Below are positions 9,416-17,498 of a stretch of 64,000 nucleotides of DNA, piece after piece (position 1 is the first letter of the stretch; every line of letters begins with the position of its first letter). The translations under genes were made by a program, and so were the position numbers. The stretch comes from Candidatus Melainabacteria bacterium (lineage in GTDB: Bacteria > Cyanobacteriota > Vampirovibrionia > 2-02-FULL-35-15), in NCBI GenBank assembly GCA_023250155.1, contig JAHFBG010000002.1, positions 186,001 through 250,000 of the forward strand, written 5' to 3'. The notes beneath the pieces were generated by a model. It saw nothing but the letters and a program-made list of their open reading frames with translations. It searched no databases and had not been told where the DNA came from.

Positions 9416-10669
9416 ATGATATTTGAACAATTAAAAAAAACAGATCCAGAAATTTATGAAAGTATAAATAGAGAGTTTAATAGGCAGCAAACAAGACTTG
9501 AACTTATTGCAAGCGAAAATTTTACAAGCTTAGCAGTTTTAGAAGCTCAAGGCTCAGTTCTTACAAACAAGTATGCAGAAGGATTACCTAAGAAAAGATA
9601 TTATGGTGGGTGTGAATTTGTAGATGAAGTTGAACTTCTTGCTATAGAGAGAGCAAAAAAATTATTTCAAGCAGAGCATGTAAATGTTCAGCCCCATAGT
9701 GGTGCTCAAGCTAATTTTGCAGTGTACCTTGCAGTTTTAAAACCAGGAGATAGTATTTTAGGTATGTCTTTAGATCAAGGAGGACACTTAACTCACGGAT
9801 CTTCTGTAAATGTTTCGGGGAAATGGTTTAAGGCAGCTTTATACGGGGTGAATGAGAATGGTTATATTGACTATGATGAATTAGAAAAAATAACAAAAAT
9901 CCAAAATCCAAAACTTATAATTGCTGGTGCCAGTGCATACTCAAGAACTATTCATTTTGATAAGTTTAAAAAGATAGCAGATTCAGTAGGTGCTATGTTA
10001 ATGGTAGATATGGCACATATTGCTGGATTAATTGCAGCAGATTTACACCCTAGTCCATTTCCTTATGCTGACTTTGTGACTACTACTACACATAAGACAT
10101 TACGTGGTCCACGAGGCGGAATGGTTTTTTGTAAGGAAAAGCATGCTAAACAAATTGACTCAGCTATTTTCCCTGGTTCTCAAGGTGGTCCATTAATGCA
10201 TGTTATTGCAGGGAAAGCAGTAGCACTGAAAGAAGCTTTGGAACCAAGTTTTAGAGACTATCAAAAACAAGTAGTAGAAAATGCTAAGATGCTTGCTAAA
10301 ACTATTCTTGATTCAGGGTTGGATATAGTAAGTGGTGGAACAGATAATCATTTGCTTTTAGTAGATCTTAGAAAAGTAAATCTAACAGGGAAAGAAGCAG
10401 AGACACTACTAGACTCTACGGGTATAACTTGCAATAAAAACACCATTCCAAAAGATCCTCAATCACCCTTTGTGACTAGTGGGATTAGGCTAGGTACTCC
10501 AGCAGTTACTACACGTGGTATGAAAACAAATGAAATGAAAAAGATTGGTGATACTATTGTAGATGTTTTAAGACAGCCAAATGATTCTCAAGTTATGGAA
10601 AAAGCAAAGCGTCAAGTAGATTCTTTGTGTAAAGAGTTTCCTTTATACGTTCAATATGCACATAAGTAA
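9416..10669 (+). CDS. glyA: Serine hydroxymethyltransferase
   Basis: A full-length 417-residue PLP enzyme that interconverts serine and glycine and charges tetrahydrofolate with a one-carbon unit. Diagnostic segments are LIASENFTS near the N-terminus, the glycine-rich [23 protein letters not shown], and the PLP lysine motif [14 protein letters not shown] around residue 225-235. Length and motif order are normal for bacterial GlyA. It starts six bases after the Rieske gene and its end overlaps the WecA-family gene by 14 bases. Confidence 0.97.
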   Translation: MIFEQLKKTDPEIYESINREFNRQQTRLELIASENFTSLAVLEAQGSVLTNKYAEGLPKKRYYGGCEFVDEVELLAIERAKKLFQAEHVNVQPHSGAQANFAVYLAVLKPGDSILGMSLDQGGHLTHGSSVNVSGKWFKAALYGVNENGYIDYDELEKITKIQNPKLIIAGASAYSRTIHFDKFKKIADSVGAMLMVDMAHIAGLIAADLHPSPFPYADFVTTTTHKTLRGPRGGMVFCKEKHAKQIDSAIFPGSQGGPLMHVIAGKAVALKEALEPSFRDYQKQVVENAKMLAKTILDSGLDIVSGGTDNHLLLVDLRKVNLTGKEAETLLDSTGITCNKNTIPKDPQSPFVTSGIRLGTPAVTTRGMKTNEMKKIGDTIVDVLRQPNDSQVMEKAKRQVDSLCKEFPLYVQYAHK

Positions 10670-11810
10670 ATATTTTTGTAATTTGCAAGCTGTTCAACTA
10701 ATTGGATTTTGCATTGCACTTATTATTTCTTATCTTATTACACCTTTTATACAGTCTCGAGCTTTAAAGCTTGGTGTATTAGACAAACCATCTAAGCGTA
10801 AGCTGCATTCTACTCCTATACCCAGGCTTGGAGGGGTGAGTATTTATACAAGCTTATTTTTAACGTCATTGATTTTTGTTACTGCATATTTAAACTATAG
10901 AACTTCAATTGTAGGGAGTTTTACACTGCTTGGAATATTTGCAGGTGGAACAATTATTTTTTTTCTTGGACTTTTAGATGATATTGAGCCTGTTAGATCA
11001 TGGATAAAACTTATTGTACAGATTGGAGCTGCATCAGTGGCTTGGCTTTTAGGAGTAAGAATAGTACAGGTAGTAAACCCTCTTTATCATTCTGATTTGT
11101 TTTTCTTTGAGTTATCGATGGGGAGTCAGACATTTGCTTTTAATACTATTTTGAGTTATCTTTTAACCGTGCTGTGGATAGTAGGAATTACAAATGCAAT
11201 AAATCTAGTTGATGGTATGGATGGTTTAGCGACAGGTGTATCCATCATTAGTGCAATTGCAATATGGGCAGTAGCAGTAGATTTTCGTATAAATCAGCCA
11301 GCAGGAGCGTTGATGGCAGCTACACTTGCAGGGGCACTTTTAGGATTTTTAAGGTGGAACTTTAACCCAGCGCGTATTTTCTTAGGAGATTCAGGGGCTT
11401 ATCTTACGGGGTTTATCCTTGCTGCTTTGACTGTGAGTTGTGTAGTAAAGAAAGTTACACTTGTAGTTATGACACCAGTTTTAATACTGATATTTGCATT
11501 GCCATTATTAGATACTTCATTAGCCATAGTTAGAAGACTATTAAAAGGAAAGCCAATTCTTGAGCCAGATATGGAGCACTTACATCATAAAATACTTGCC
11601 ATTGGTTTATCACAAAAAAGAGCCTCATATGTTTTATATTTTATTTCAGGTGTTCTTGGTATATGGGCTACATGTCTAATCAGCGGAAAATCGTTTTATA
11701 GATTTATGATCCTTAGCACGTTAGTAGTTGGCATATCTTTATTTTATGCTTGCATTATAAACTGGAAACATCAAAAACTTTTTAGAAATCTTTTCTTGAG
11801 AGAGAAGTAA
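10656..11810 (+). CDS. wecA: WecA/TagO/MraY-family polyprenyl-phosphate sugar-1-phosphate transferase
   Basis: A 384-residue polytopic membrane protein with about ten hydrophobic segments. [11 protein letters not shown] supplies the first Asp-rich motif, [15 protein letters not shown] the second conserved signature, and [12 protein letters not shown] the third; EHLHHKIL near the C-terminus is the His-containing loop of the WecA branch. The family transfers a UDP-activated HexNAc-1-phosphate onto undecaprenyl phosphate to begin O-antigen, common-antigen or teichoic-type glycans; the exact sugar is not readable. Its start overlaps glyA by 14 bases. Its last 38 bases are part of a perfect direct repeat (11773-11813), and its final 121 bases are duplicated near 14261-14381. 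Confidence 0.92.
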   Translation: MHISKYFCNLQAVQLIGFCIALIISYLITPFIQSRALKLGVLDKPSKRKLHSTPIPRLGGVSIYTSLFLTSLIFVTAYLNYRTSIVGSFTLLGIFAGGTIIFFLGLLDDIEPVRSWIKLIVQIGAASVAWLLGVRIVQVVNPLYHSDLFFFELSMGSQTFAFNTILSYLLTVLWIVGITNAINLVDGMDGLATGVSIISAIAIWAVAVDFRINQPAGALMAATLAGALLGFLRWNFNPARIFLGDSGAYLTGFILAALTVSCVVKKVTLVVMTPVLILIFALPLLDTSLAIVRRLLKGKPILEPDMEHLHHKILAIGLSQKRASYVLYFISGVLGIWATCLISGKSFYRFMILSTLVVGISLFYACIINWKHQKLFRNLFLREK

Positions 11811-11813
11811 CTA
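11773..11813. repeat. Left 41-bp direct repeat flanking hepT-mntA
   Basis: Bases 11773-11813 are identical to 12514-12554. The repeat begins AAAAACTTTTTAG and ends AGAGAAGTAACTA. It contains the last codons of the WecA-family gene, and its final CTA is the complement of the hepT stop codon. The repeat pair encloses the toxin-antitoxin module. Confidence 0.95.
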
Positions 11814-12146
11814 CTCTTCTTTTTTTAGAATTTCTTCAATTTGTACTTTAAGTTTAGGAATCTCTTCTTTAATAACTTGTTCAACTTTTTCTACATCCAC
11901 TTCAAAATATTGATGAGCAAGGATATTTCGCATATTTGCAATTTGGCGCCATGGAATTTCTACATATTTTTGTTTAAATCCATCAGACAAGCCTCGACAT
12001 GCTTCGCCTATAATTTCTATACATTTGATAACACCCATGAATTCAAGTTCAGTTAAGGTATATAGAGGTTTGTTATTTGATAAATATTTCTCAAGAAGTC
12101 CTATTGCTTCTAATATATCTTGTAATCTATCCTTATCCTCTCTCAC
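11811..12146 (-). CDS. hepT: HepT-like HEPN ribonuclease toxin (DUF86)
   Basis: A 111-residue all-helical protein with the HEPN catalytic motif R-x4-H-x-Y at residues 73-80 (RNILAHQY), preceded by PWRQIANM, which is characteristic of DUF86/HepT toxins. Such toxins cleave RNA and are neutralised when the partner nucleotidyltransferase AMPylates the tyrosine of this motif. The start overlaps the mntA stop by four bases (ATGA-type), so the two are translationally coupled with antitoxin first. Its TAG stop is supplied by the left direct repeat, so the C-terminus was fixed at insertion. A diverged copy of the hepT 3' end lies at 13863-13939. Confidence 0.9.
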   Translation of the reverse strand: MREDKDRLQDILEAIGLLEKYLSNNKPLYTLTELEFMGVIKCIEIIGEACRGLSDGFKQKYVEIPWRQIANMRNILAHQYFEVDVEKVEQVIKEEIPKLKVQIEEILKKEE

Positions 12147-12433
12147 AATGGCCTTGCTTCTTTTAAAATTCTACTCTTAATTCTAGACTTTAATACTTTT
12201 TCAGTTGCAACATCTACTTTGCAACCAAGAAGATCTTCAAGCGCAACCCATAAACCACTCCATTCCATAAGTCCTATATTTGGTTTAAAATCAACAAGAA
12301 AATCAATATCACTTTTTTCATTCTCTTCACCTCTAACAACTGATCCAAAAATTCTAATATTGTAGGCACCATACTTTTCAGCAAGCTTTAAAATATCATC
12401 TCTTTTACTTATCAATAGATTATAAAGACTCAT
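12143..12433 (-). CDS. mntA: MntA-like nucleotidyltransferase antitoxin
   Basis: A 96-residue minimal nucleotidyltransferase. GSVVRG at residues 30-35 and SDID at 41-44 form the GSxxxG and DxD nucleotide/metal-binding core; CKVDVAT near residues 72-78 offers the third carboxylate. In characterised type VII systems MntA uses ATP to AMPylate HepT. AAGG lies six bases before the ATG and TATAAT (complement of 12464-12469) about 30 bases upstream is a possible -10 element. The promoter region lies inside the segment bounded by the 41-bp repeats, so the module carries its own expression signal. Confidence 0.9.
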   Translation of the reverse strand: MSLYNLLISKRDDILKLAEKYGAYNIRIFGSVVRGEENEKSDIDFLVDFKPNIGLMEWSGLWVALEDLLGCKVDVATEKVLKSRIKSRILKEARPL

Positions 12434-12513
12434 ATATTACCTTTATTATCTTACACTAATGGAATTATACCCGAAATAATGCAATGATACCCCATTTAAA
12501 GTTATAAAAAAAT

Positions 12514-12554
12514 AAAAACTTTTTAGAAATCTTTTCTTGAGAGAGAAGTAACTA
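12514..12554. repeat. Right 41-bp direct repeat flanking hepT-mntA
   Basis: Identical to 11773-11813. Here the repeat carries the 3' end of the minus-strand gene 12523-13056, whose stop codon (complement of 12523-12525) lies inside it. A third, slightly diverged copy is inside 14261-14434. Confidence 0.95.
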
Positions 12555-13056
12555 TATTAATTGCTGCTGTAGAAATTACATTATAAAAGCTTTGTTTCTC
12601 AGATGGTAATGATGCTACAGGCATATTTTGTTTTGTTTCTATTACCCACTTTGGGAGTTCATCAGTTGTTTTGTCTTTAATGCTATCTAACCAAGCAGTA
12701 TGAATAGCTTCAGATATTTCATTGATTGTTTCTTGTGTAGATAGATCTTTACCTTGTTCTATAGCATGTAAAACAGCTTTCATGGCTGATTCAGCTGCTA
12801 GATAATTCCCAGCGGATCTTGATGCTGGAAGATATGAGTTTTTAACATGTGCAATATCTATTTCGTATTTATCCTGAACTTCTCTTATTAATCCTATAGC
12901 TAATAAATAAGCATGACTCTTAATATAGCCAGCACTAATATCTTTTTCTGGTATTGGCTTCCAGTTTGGAGCATCACCTTTTTGAGTTTGAAGATGAATT
13001 ACTTCTGCTAGTGTATTTTTTCCTGCTTGAATTATTGTAGCTATTTTTAGTGGCAT
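12523..13056 (-). CDS. Hypothetical protein, 177 residues
   Basis: I do not recognise this family. The protein is soluble and probably helical, with a region rich in His and Ala (SAGNYLAAESAMKAVLHAIEQG) and the segment WKPIPEKDISAGYIKSHAYLLAIGL. There is no signal peptide. AGGAG lies upstream of the ATG. The last ten codons (VTSLSRKDF and stop) are encoded by the complement of the WecA-family gene's 3' end, carried here as the right direct repeat; before the hepT-mntA insertion the two genes would have overlapped tail to tail by 29 bases. Its 3' end is duplicated at 14353-14434. Confidence 0.8.
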   Translation of the reverse strand: MPLKIATIIQAGKNTLAEVIHLQTQKGDAPNWKPIPEKDISAGYIKSHAYLLAIGLIREVQDKYEIDIAHVKNSYLPASRSAGNYLAAESAMKAVLHAIEQGKDLSTQETINEISEAIHTAWLDSIKDKTTDELPKWVIETKQNMPVASLPSEKQSFYNVISTAAINIVTSLSRKDF

Positions 13057-13326
13057 GATTATTACTTCTCCTTATAGGATTTTCTATAGTATTTTTATGT
13101 TATCAAGGTTAAGATACTTATTCAATAAGCTTTCTAAAGAAAAGCTTAAGATGTAGATTAATTCTTTTTAATCATTTTCCGTAAGGATTAAAACCCCTAC
13201 ATTCTACTAGTATTTTTTCTGGAATCCTAGGCAGTTACCATTAGTGATTATTTTATACTATAAATAAGTACAAAAAGTCTACCTTATAAATACGGTATTT
13301 GTTTGAACAGTAATACGGAGGAAAAC

Positions 13327-13764
13327 ATGGATTTTAATCCTTTAATAAATATAGCAAGTAATAGCACTAGAGGACCAATTCCTACAAATGAAGGGGAAAA
13401 AGAGATAAATTGGCAATCCTTACAACAAGAGCCAGAAAGAACTAATAATTCTACTGATAGCTTTGCAAGGGGTATAAGTCTGGGAACTGGTATGATGATA
13501 CCGTGGCAATCCAGCCTGTCATATGCACCAGTAATTCCAGCAAAAACTGAGAACAGCAGTTCAACAAGAGTTCCTCTACCATTAACTGAAGTTTCAAGTA
13601 ATGAACTAAAGAAATCATTGAAACAAGAGCCAGAAAAAACTGATAATTCTACTTATAGTTTTATAGCTATTAATAGCTTTAGCTCTGAATTTAGACATGA
13701 GGTGGGTGCCACAACTGGAATGCATATAGGTACACTGGAGACTAGAGGCTTTACACTTCCTTGA
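13327..13764 (+). CDS. Hypothetical protein with an internal duplicated motif
   Basis: I chose ATG 13327 because GGAGG lies five bases upstream; a frame open from a TTG at 13303 places that site inside the coding region. The 145-residue product is polar, Ser/Thr/Asn rich and looks disordered. Two related segments, LQQEPERTNNSTDSFA and LKQEPEKTDNSTYSFI, are about 70 residues apart, each followed by a short stretch containing a TGM tripeptide, so the protein looks like a tandem duplication. No known family, no signal peptide. It lies in the rearranged 11.8-14.4 kb segment and may be an accessory gene. Confidence 0.6.
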   Translation: MDFNPLINIASNSTRGPIPTNEGEKEINWQSLQQEPERTNNSTDSFARGISLGTGMMIPWQSSLSYAPVIPAKTENSSSTRVPLPLTEVSSNELKKSLKQEPEKTDNSTYSFIAINSFSSEFRHEVGATTGMHIGTLETRGFTLP

Positions 13765-13862
13765 GGAAATGGTGTTGGTAGCGTGGTACGCAAACAATGC
13801 TTTGGCTTGAGATTTGACCTCTCAAGTAGGACTGGCTAAATAAGCAACATTAGATCTTAAAT

Positions 13863-13939
13863 AATCACTTTTCCCTTTTTAAGATTTCTTCAATTTGTAC
13901 TGTAAGCTTAGGAACCTCTTCTTTAATGACTTGTTCAAC
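13863..13939 (-). pseudogene. Remnant of a second hepT (3' end only)
   Basis: The minus strand reads VEQVIKEEVPKL, TVQIEEILKREK and stop, closely matching the HepT C-terminus encoded at 11811-11890 (VEQVIKEEIPKL, KVQIEEILKKEE). At the DNA level about 66 bases align with roughly eight mismatches. The match ends abruptly at the 3' end of the 13935-14147 frame. The remainder of the toxin is absent, so this is a leftover of a second, older copy. Confidence 0.85.
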
Positions 13940-14147
13940 TAGCTCTCTTACCTTTAGTAGTATTGGTATAGAAGTCATCTGGAGAACTAATAACTCTTAG
14001 CTTCTTTAAGCTCTTAGAAACCTTGCTTGCTTTTTTTCTAATATAAGAAATATATTCAGAAGGACTCATATTTTTTGTCTCTTTATAGTTTTGTTCTCTT
14101 ATTGCATGTAGCTCTTGTAAAGAATCAGTATTTTTTTTTGGTTTCAT
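13935..14147 (-). CDS. Antitoxin-like small protein, apparently truncated by fusion to a hepT remnant
   Basis: A 70-residue basic protein. The pattern LHAIREQNYKETKNMSPSEY followed by ISYIRKKASK resembles the short helical antitoxins that read LxxIRxxxYxETKxMSPxE-xxxYxxxKA; this is family resemblance by eye. Its stop codon (complement of 13935-13937) falls inside the hepT remnant, so the original C-terminus has probably been lost and replaced by a few foreign codons. No toxin lies next to it. It may be a solitary or decaying antitoxin. Confidence 0.5.
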   Translation of the reverse strand: MKPKKNTDSLQELHAIREQNYKETKNMSPSEYISYIRKKASKVSKSLKKLRVISSPDDFYTNTTKGKRAS

Positions 14148-14260
14148 ATCTTTGTTCCTATCTTTCTTTACCCATAAATTGCTCTGTTTTACATTAGAAT
14201 TAGGGTTTTGAGCTTGTTTAGAATCATAAACCTATTTTCTAATAATAATGATCCACATCA

Positions 14261-14434
14261 ATCGTTTTATAGATTTATGATCCTTAGCACGTTAGTAGTT
14301 GGCATATCTTTATTTTATGCTTGCATTATAAACTGGAAGCATCAAAAGCTTTTTAGAAATCTTTTCTTGAGAGAGAAGTAACTATATTAATTACTGCTGT
14401 AGAAATTGCATTATAAAAACTTTGTTTTTCGGAT
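14261..14434. repeat. Duplicated wecA-tail/orf177-tail junction without hepT-mntA
   Basis: Bases 14261-14384 match 11690-11813 (the WecA-family 3' end) with two differences. Bases 14345-14434 match 12515-12604 (the 3' end of the 12523-13056 gene) with five or six differences. The two matches overlap through the 41-bp repeat, so this copy shows the junction as a continuous sequence. It encodes no complete protein and is a non-functional segmental duplication. Confidence 0.92.
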
Positions 14435-14441
14435 CCCACAT

Positions 14442-15614
14442 TCAATAATCCTGCTCCCCATTCTGATCCTCTTCTTTGTTGTATAACAAATCATATGGGA
14501 TCTGTGTTTGTGGAAACCCTGGATTTAATTGAGTTCCATATGGTGCATTGTTTGGATAGCCTTGCTGAGGGTATTGTTGCTGGTTATAAAAATTGTTTTG
14601 TTGAGGGTATTGTTGCTGATTATAAAAGTTGTTTTGTTGAGGAATAGGTTGATTTAAATTTACTTGTGGCATTTTAACTGAGATTGGATTTCCGAAGTTA
14701 TCTCTTACGACTTCATTTGTCTGTTCATTTATTAAGTGACCTGTATTTGGATCAATTGTGTAGCTTTGTTGTTTGTTTGGATAGTTTCTAGGATACCTAT
14801 AGTTATTAGGTTCTTGGGGTTGTTGTGGTACTTGATGTATTTGTATTGGAGAAGGTTTGTAGTTTTGTTGTAGTCCAGATTTTTGAATAAGCTTTTGAAC
14901 TCTTTCCATTAAAGGTTTTTTTCGACTTTTCATCGTTTCTGACTTTGATAGTAGTTTATCTTCTAGATTGGATACTCTAGTGGGAAATGGTAAGTTGTTA
15001 AATACCATATTAAAGATCATTTCTTCGATTTGATTTACAGCTCCAACTACACCTGTGTTGAATGATTCATCGTAGACCACTTGTGGACTATCTTGTGCTT
15101 CAGGCTTTAGATTTTGTTCTGTAATATCTGATTGCTGATCTGGGGATTGAGGATTGGGGATTGGGGATTGAGAGTTAGGACTGTTCTGCTCATTCCCCAA
15201 TCCTAGCTGCTCAATCCTATTGTTAATTGCTGATTGCTCTTTTTTTGGATTTATCGCATTGTTTATCTTTTGAATTCTTTCTTCAAGAGTACCTTTGGAT
15301 TGTTTTTCTCCAAATAAAAACTCCTCAAGTCTTGAAGTTCTTTCTTCAACGGCATCCTTACTGTATGTTTGATGAAAAATTTTTTCTTCAAGAGTATCTA
15401 GTTCATTTAATTTATTAGGTTGAACTTGTTTATTGGTTATGGCTTCTTTATTAGTGTTTTGGTTTTGAGTGCCACTTGAACTACTAAATAATTGTTGTGC
15501 TAAACCAGTAAGATGAAAATTAAATAAGAAACAAAATAAGAAAACAAATAACAAAGGCTTTTTAAAACTATCGCCTTTTTCTTGCTTGTGCCATTTTTCT
15601 TTTTTTCTTAACAC
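14442..15614 (-). CDS. Exported Pro/Gln/Asn-rich protein with FG/LEE repeat motifs
   Basis: The longest frame starts at GTG 15614, which overlaps rpsU by 47 bases in another frame; a TTG at 15552-15554 just before the hydrophobic core is an alternative. A hydrophobic segment ([20 protein letters not shown]) near residues 21-40 is a signal peptide. Residues 70-130 hold degenerate repeats of the type LEEKIF...[11 protein letters not shown] and [10 protein letters not shown], repeated again near 190-235 (IEEMIF...[10 protein letters not shown]); comparable motifs occur in cyanobacterial exported proteins. The C-terminal third is Gln/Asn/Pro/Tyr rich with [12 protein letters not shown] twice in tandem. 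A heptamer-repeat segment encodes [12 protein letters not shown]. Function unknown. Confidence 0.75.
   Translation of the reverse strand: MLRKKEKWHKQEKGDSFKKPLLFVFLFCFLFNFHLTGLAQQLFSSSSGTQNQNTNKEAITNKQVQPNKLNELDTLEEKIFHQTYSKDAVEERTSRLEEFLFGEKQSKGTLEERIQKINNAINPKKEQSAINNRIEQLGLGNEQNSPNSQSPIPNPQSPDQQSDITEQNLKPEAQDSPQVVYDESFNTGVVGAVNQIEEMIFNMVFNNLPFPTRVSNLEDKLLSKSETMKSRKKPLMERVQKLIQKSGLQQNYKPSPIQIHQVPQQPQEPNNYRYPRNYPNKQQSYTIDPNTGHLINEQTNEVVRDNFGNPISVKMPQVNLNQPIPQQNNFYNQQQYPQQNNFYNQQQYPQQGYPNNAPYGTQLNPGFPQTQIPYDLLYNKEEDQNGEQDY
15142..15176. repeat. Heptamer repeat tract inside a secreted-protein gene
   Basis: Units read GGGGATT, GAGGATT, GGGGATT, GGGGATT, GAGAGTT. On the coding strand this becomes CAATCCC-type units. 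The following bases 15177-15205 continue with TTCTGCTCATTCCCC and AATCCTAG, matching the flank of the tract at 8052-8086. Confidence 0.85.
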
Positions 15615-15738
15615 TTGGTTTCTCGTAATGTTCTCTACGTCGAACTTCTGTTAAGATTCCTGCTTTTTGGACTTTTTTCTTAAATCTTCTTAAAGCAGAT
15701 TCTAAACTTTCCCCATCATCGATTCTAACTTCTGACAA
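15568..15738 (-). CDS. rpsU: 30S ribosomal protein S21
   Basis: A 56-residue protein beginning at TTG 15736-15738 with a strong GGAGG six bases upstream. The sequence [18 protein letters not shown] followed by [20 protein letters not shown] and a basic [13 protein letters not shown] tail is typical S21. S21 sits at the 3' end of 16S rRNA in the small subunit and helps mRNA base-pairing at initiation. The use of TTG is decided by the ribosome-binding site, as no ATG or GTG precedes the conserved region. The secreted-protein gene downstream overlaps its 3' end in another frame. Confidence 0.95.
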   Translation of the reverse strand: MSEVRIDDGESLESALRRFKKKVQKAGILTEVRRREHYEKPSVKKKRKMAQARKRR

Positions 15739-15801
15739 TTGTAGCCTCCTTTATTAATGTACCCAGATTCAGTTTATTACAAGCTTATATTATAACCATT
15801 C

Positions 15802-15840
15802 AGGTGGCTCTTGCGGTGACGCTGCTCCTCAGAGCCACCT
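15802..15840. ncRNA. GC-rich hairpin upstream of rpsU
   Basis: AGGTGGCTCT at 15802-15811 pairs perfectly with AGAGCCACCT at 15831-15840 around a 19-base loop. The segment is far richer in GC than its surroundings. It lies between the mgtE stop and the rpsU start, with no T-run on either side, so it is not a standard intrinsic terminator. It could be a leader structure, a small RNA or a repeat element. Confidence 0.5.
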
Positions 15841-16017
15841 TTCCAGAGACCGCTCAGTTTACTGAATGAATCAGATAAACTTCGCTCCATTAAACAGCAT
15901 AAATCTTAAAAGTGAATATGTTAATGTGAGCAAGTAATTACATGTACATATTATCATGAAAAATAGAGAAGACATAAAATCTGAGAGTAAAACATGATAC
16001 ACGGAATATAAATGAGA

Positions 16018-17400
16018 CTACCGTAAGTATTTTAATGTAGTAGAGATAATTGTTAAGTAAAAAGTAAAAGTTAGTATATCTAATATTGTAGTTATGAGTG
16101 GAGAGCTGGCCGTAGCAGGATCTTTCTTAAAAAATTGTAAAAGCATTGGAAATATGGTTCCTAACAATACTCCAACTACCATTGAACAAGTTAGTGCAAA
16201 TGCTACGACTAGTCCTAGTATAGGCAAATCATGTAATTTCCAGGCAATTAAACCAGTAATTAATGCACAGGTTGTACCAAGTAAAAGCCCGATTTTAAGC
16301 TCATGAAATATATGCTTAAGAGTGTTTTTAAGATCTATATCTCCTGTAACAAGCCCTCTTACAATAATGGTGGCAGTTTGGCCGCCTATGTTACCAGATA
16401 AACCAGACAAAAGAGGCATAAATGAAACAGCGATTGGTACAGAAGAAATAGTTTTATCAAATAGAGAAATTATAATTGCAGCAATAGTTTGACCAAACAA
16501 AGTTAGTAAAAGCCAAGGAAATCTAGCTCTTACTGCATATGCTACTTTTCCTGAAATTAATTCATCAGATGGAAATGCATCACTTATACCTGAGCCTTGA
16601 TAAATATCTTCTGTGGTTTCTTTGTTTAAGATATCTACCACATCATCGATTGTTACTATGCCTTTTAAAGAATTTTCATCATCAGTTACAGGAATAACGA
16701 TTAAATCATATTTTGACATTGTATTTGCTACTGTTTCCTGGTCATCGACTACTTTAGAGGTAATCACTTCAGTATCCATATGATTTGCTACTAAATCATA
16801 TGGTGGTGCACAAATCAAATCTTGTAAGCTAATAATTCCTACTAGTTTGTTGTTGTTATCGACAACATACAAATAATAAATTTGGAATTTATATTCGGCT
16901 GCTTGTCTTCTAACATAGTTAAATGCCAAATGAATAGTCATATCCGATCTAAGTTTTAAAAAGTCTGTAGACATTATTCCACCAGCGGATTCTGGAGGAT
17001 AATGAATTAGTTCTTGAACATGGGCTTGCTGAATAGGATCAGGAAGAATTTTTAACAACTCTGATTTCTTGTCTTCAGGTAAATTGATAATTAAGTCAGT
17101 AGCATCATCTACATCCATTTGTGCAATTATAGGGGCGATTTTTTCAAGACCAATTGCATTTAACAAGATCATTTGATTGTCTGTGTTGAGCTCTGCAAGG
17201 ACTTTTGCAGTAAGATCGAAACCAATCAAATTGAAACAATAAACCCTATCTTCATCCTTTAAATTTTCAATTGCCTCTGAAATATCTTGAGGATACTGAT
17301 CATTTAAGAAAGCACTAAGCTCAGCATCTTGCTTGTTTTCTGTAAGCTCTGCAATTTTTTCTACAACAGTAAGTTTTGTTTTTTTTGACTTCACTGGCAT
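16018..17400 (-). CDS. mgtE: MgtE-type magnesium channel
   Basis: A full-length 460-residue Mg2+ channel of the inner membrane. Residues 1-130 are the helical N domain (LPEDKKSELLKILP, HYPPESAGGIMSTDFL), residues 135-260 a pair of CBS domains (VGIISLQDL, GIVTIDDVVDIL), and the C-terminal 180 residues give five transmembrane helices with the conserved PLLSGLSGNIGGQTATIIVRGL pore segment (written here as PLLSGLSGNIGG then QTATIIVRGL). In the family the CBS and N domains close the pore when cytosolic Mg2+ is high. It lies upstream of rpsU on the same strand, separated by about 280 bases. Confidence 0.95.
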   Translation of the reverse strand: MPVKSKKTKLTVVEKIAELTENKQDAELSAFLNDQYPQDISEAIENLKDEDRVYCFNLIGFDLTAKVLAELNTDNQMILLNAIGLEKIAPIIAQMDVDDATDLIINLPEDKKSELLKILPDPIQQAHVQELIHYPPESAGGIMSTDFLKLRSDMTIHLAFNYVRRQAAEYKFQIYYLYVVDNNNKLVGIISLQDLICAPPYDLVANHMDTEVITSKVVDDQETVANTMSKYDLIVIPVTDDENSLKGIVTIDDVVDILNKETTEDIYQGSGISDAFPSDELISGKVAYAVRARFPWLLLTLFGQTIAAIIISLFDKTISSVPIAVSFMPLLSGLSGNIGGQTATIIVRGLVTGDIDLKNTLKHIFHELKIGLLLGTTCALITGLIAWKLHDLPILGLVVAFALTCSMVVGVLLGTIFPMLLQFFKKDPATASSPLITTILDILTFTFYLTIISTTLKYLR

Positions 17401-17414
17401 ATTTATATACTAGC

Positions 17415-17483
17415 GTAGAGCGGATAGCGGATAGGTAGAACAAAACGACAGTGCTATGTCCTTGTTCTTTCTAAACGCTCTAC
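17415..17483. repeat. Nested inverted repeat between mgtE and the NYN gene
   Basis: GTAGAGCG at 17415-17422 pairs with CGCTCTAC at 17476-17483, and inside it AGAACAA at 17437-17443 pairs with TTGTTCT at 17462-17468. The left arm also holds GCGGATA twice. The element nearly fills the 98-base spacer. It looks like a small palindromic repeat element or an RNA hairpin; no T-run follows. Confidence 0.6.
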
Positions 17484-17498
17484 ACTATCTGTTATGTT

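Noticed and set aside
13140..13210. GGATTAAAAC-like words resembling the end of a CRISPR repeat
   Set aside because: Only one copy; no regular spacing or repeat, so not an array.
13615..13797. Minus-strand frame antisense to the 13327 gene
   Set aside because: No ribosome-binding site, while the plus-strand gene has GGAGG at the right distance.
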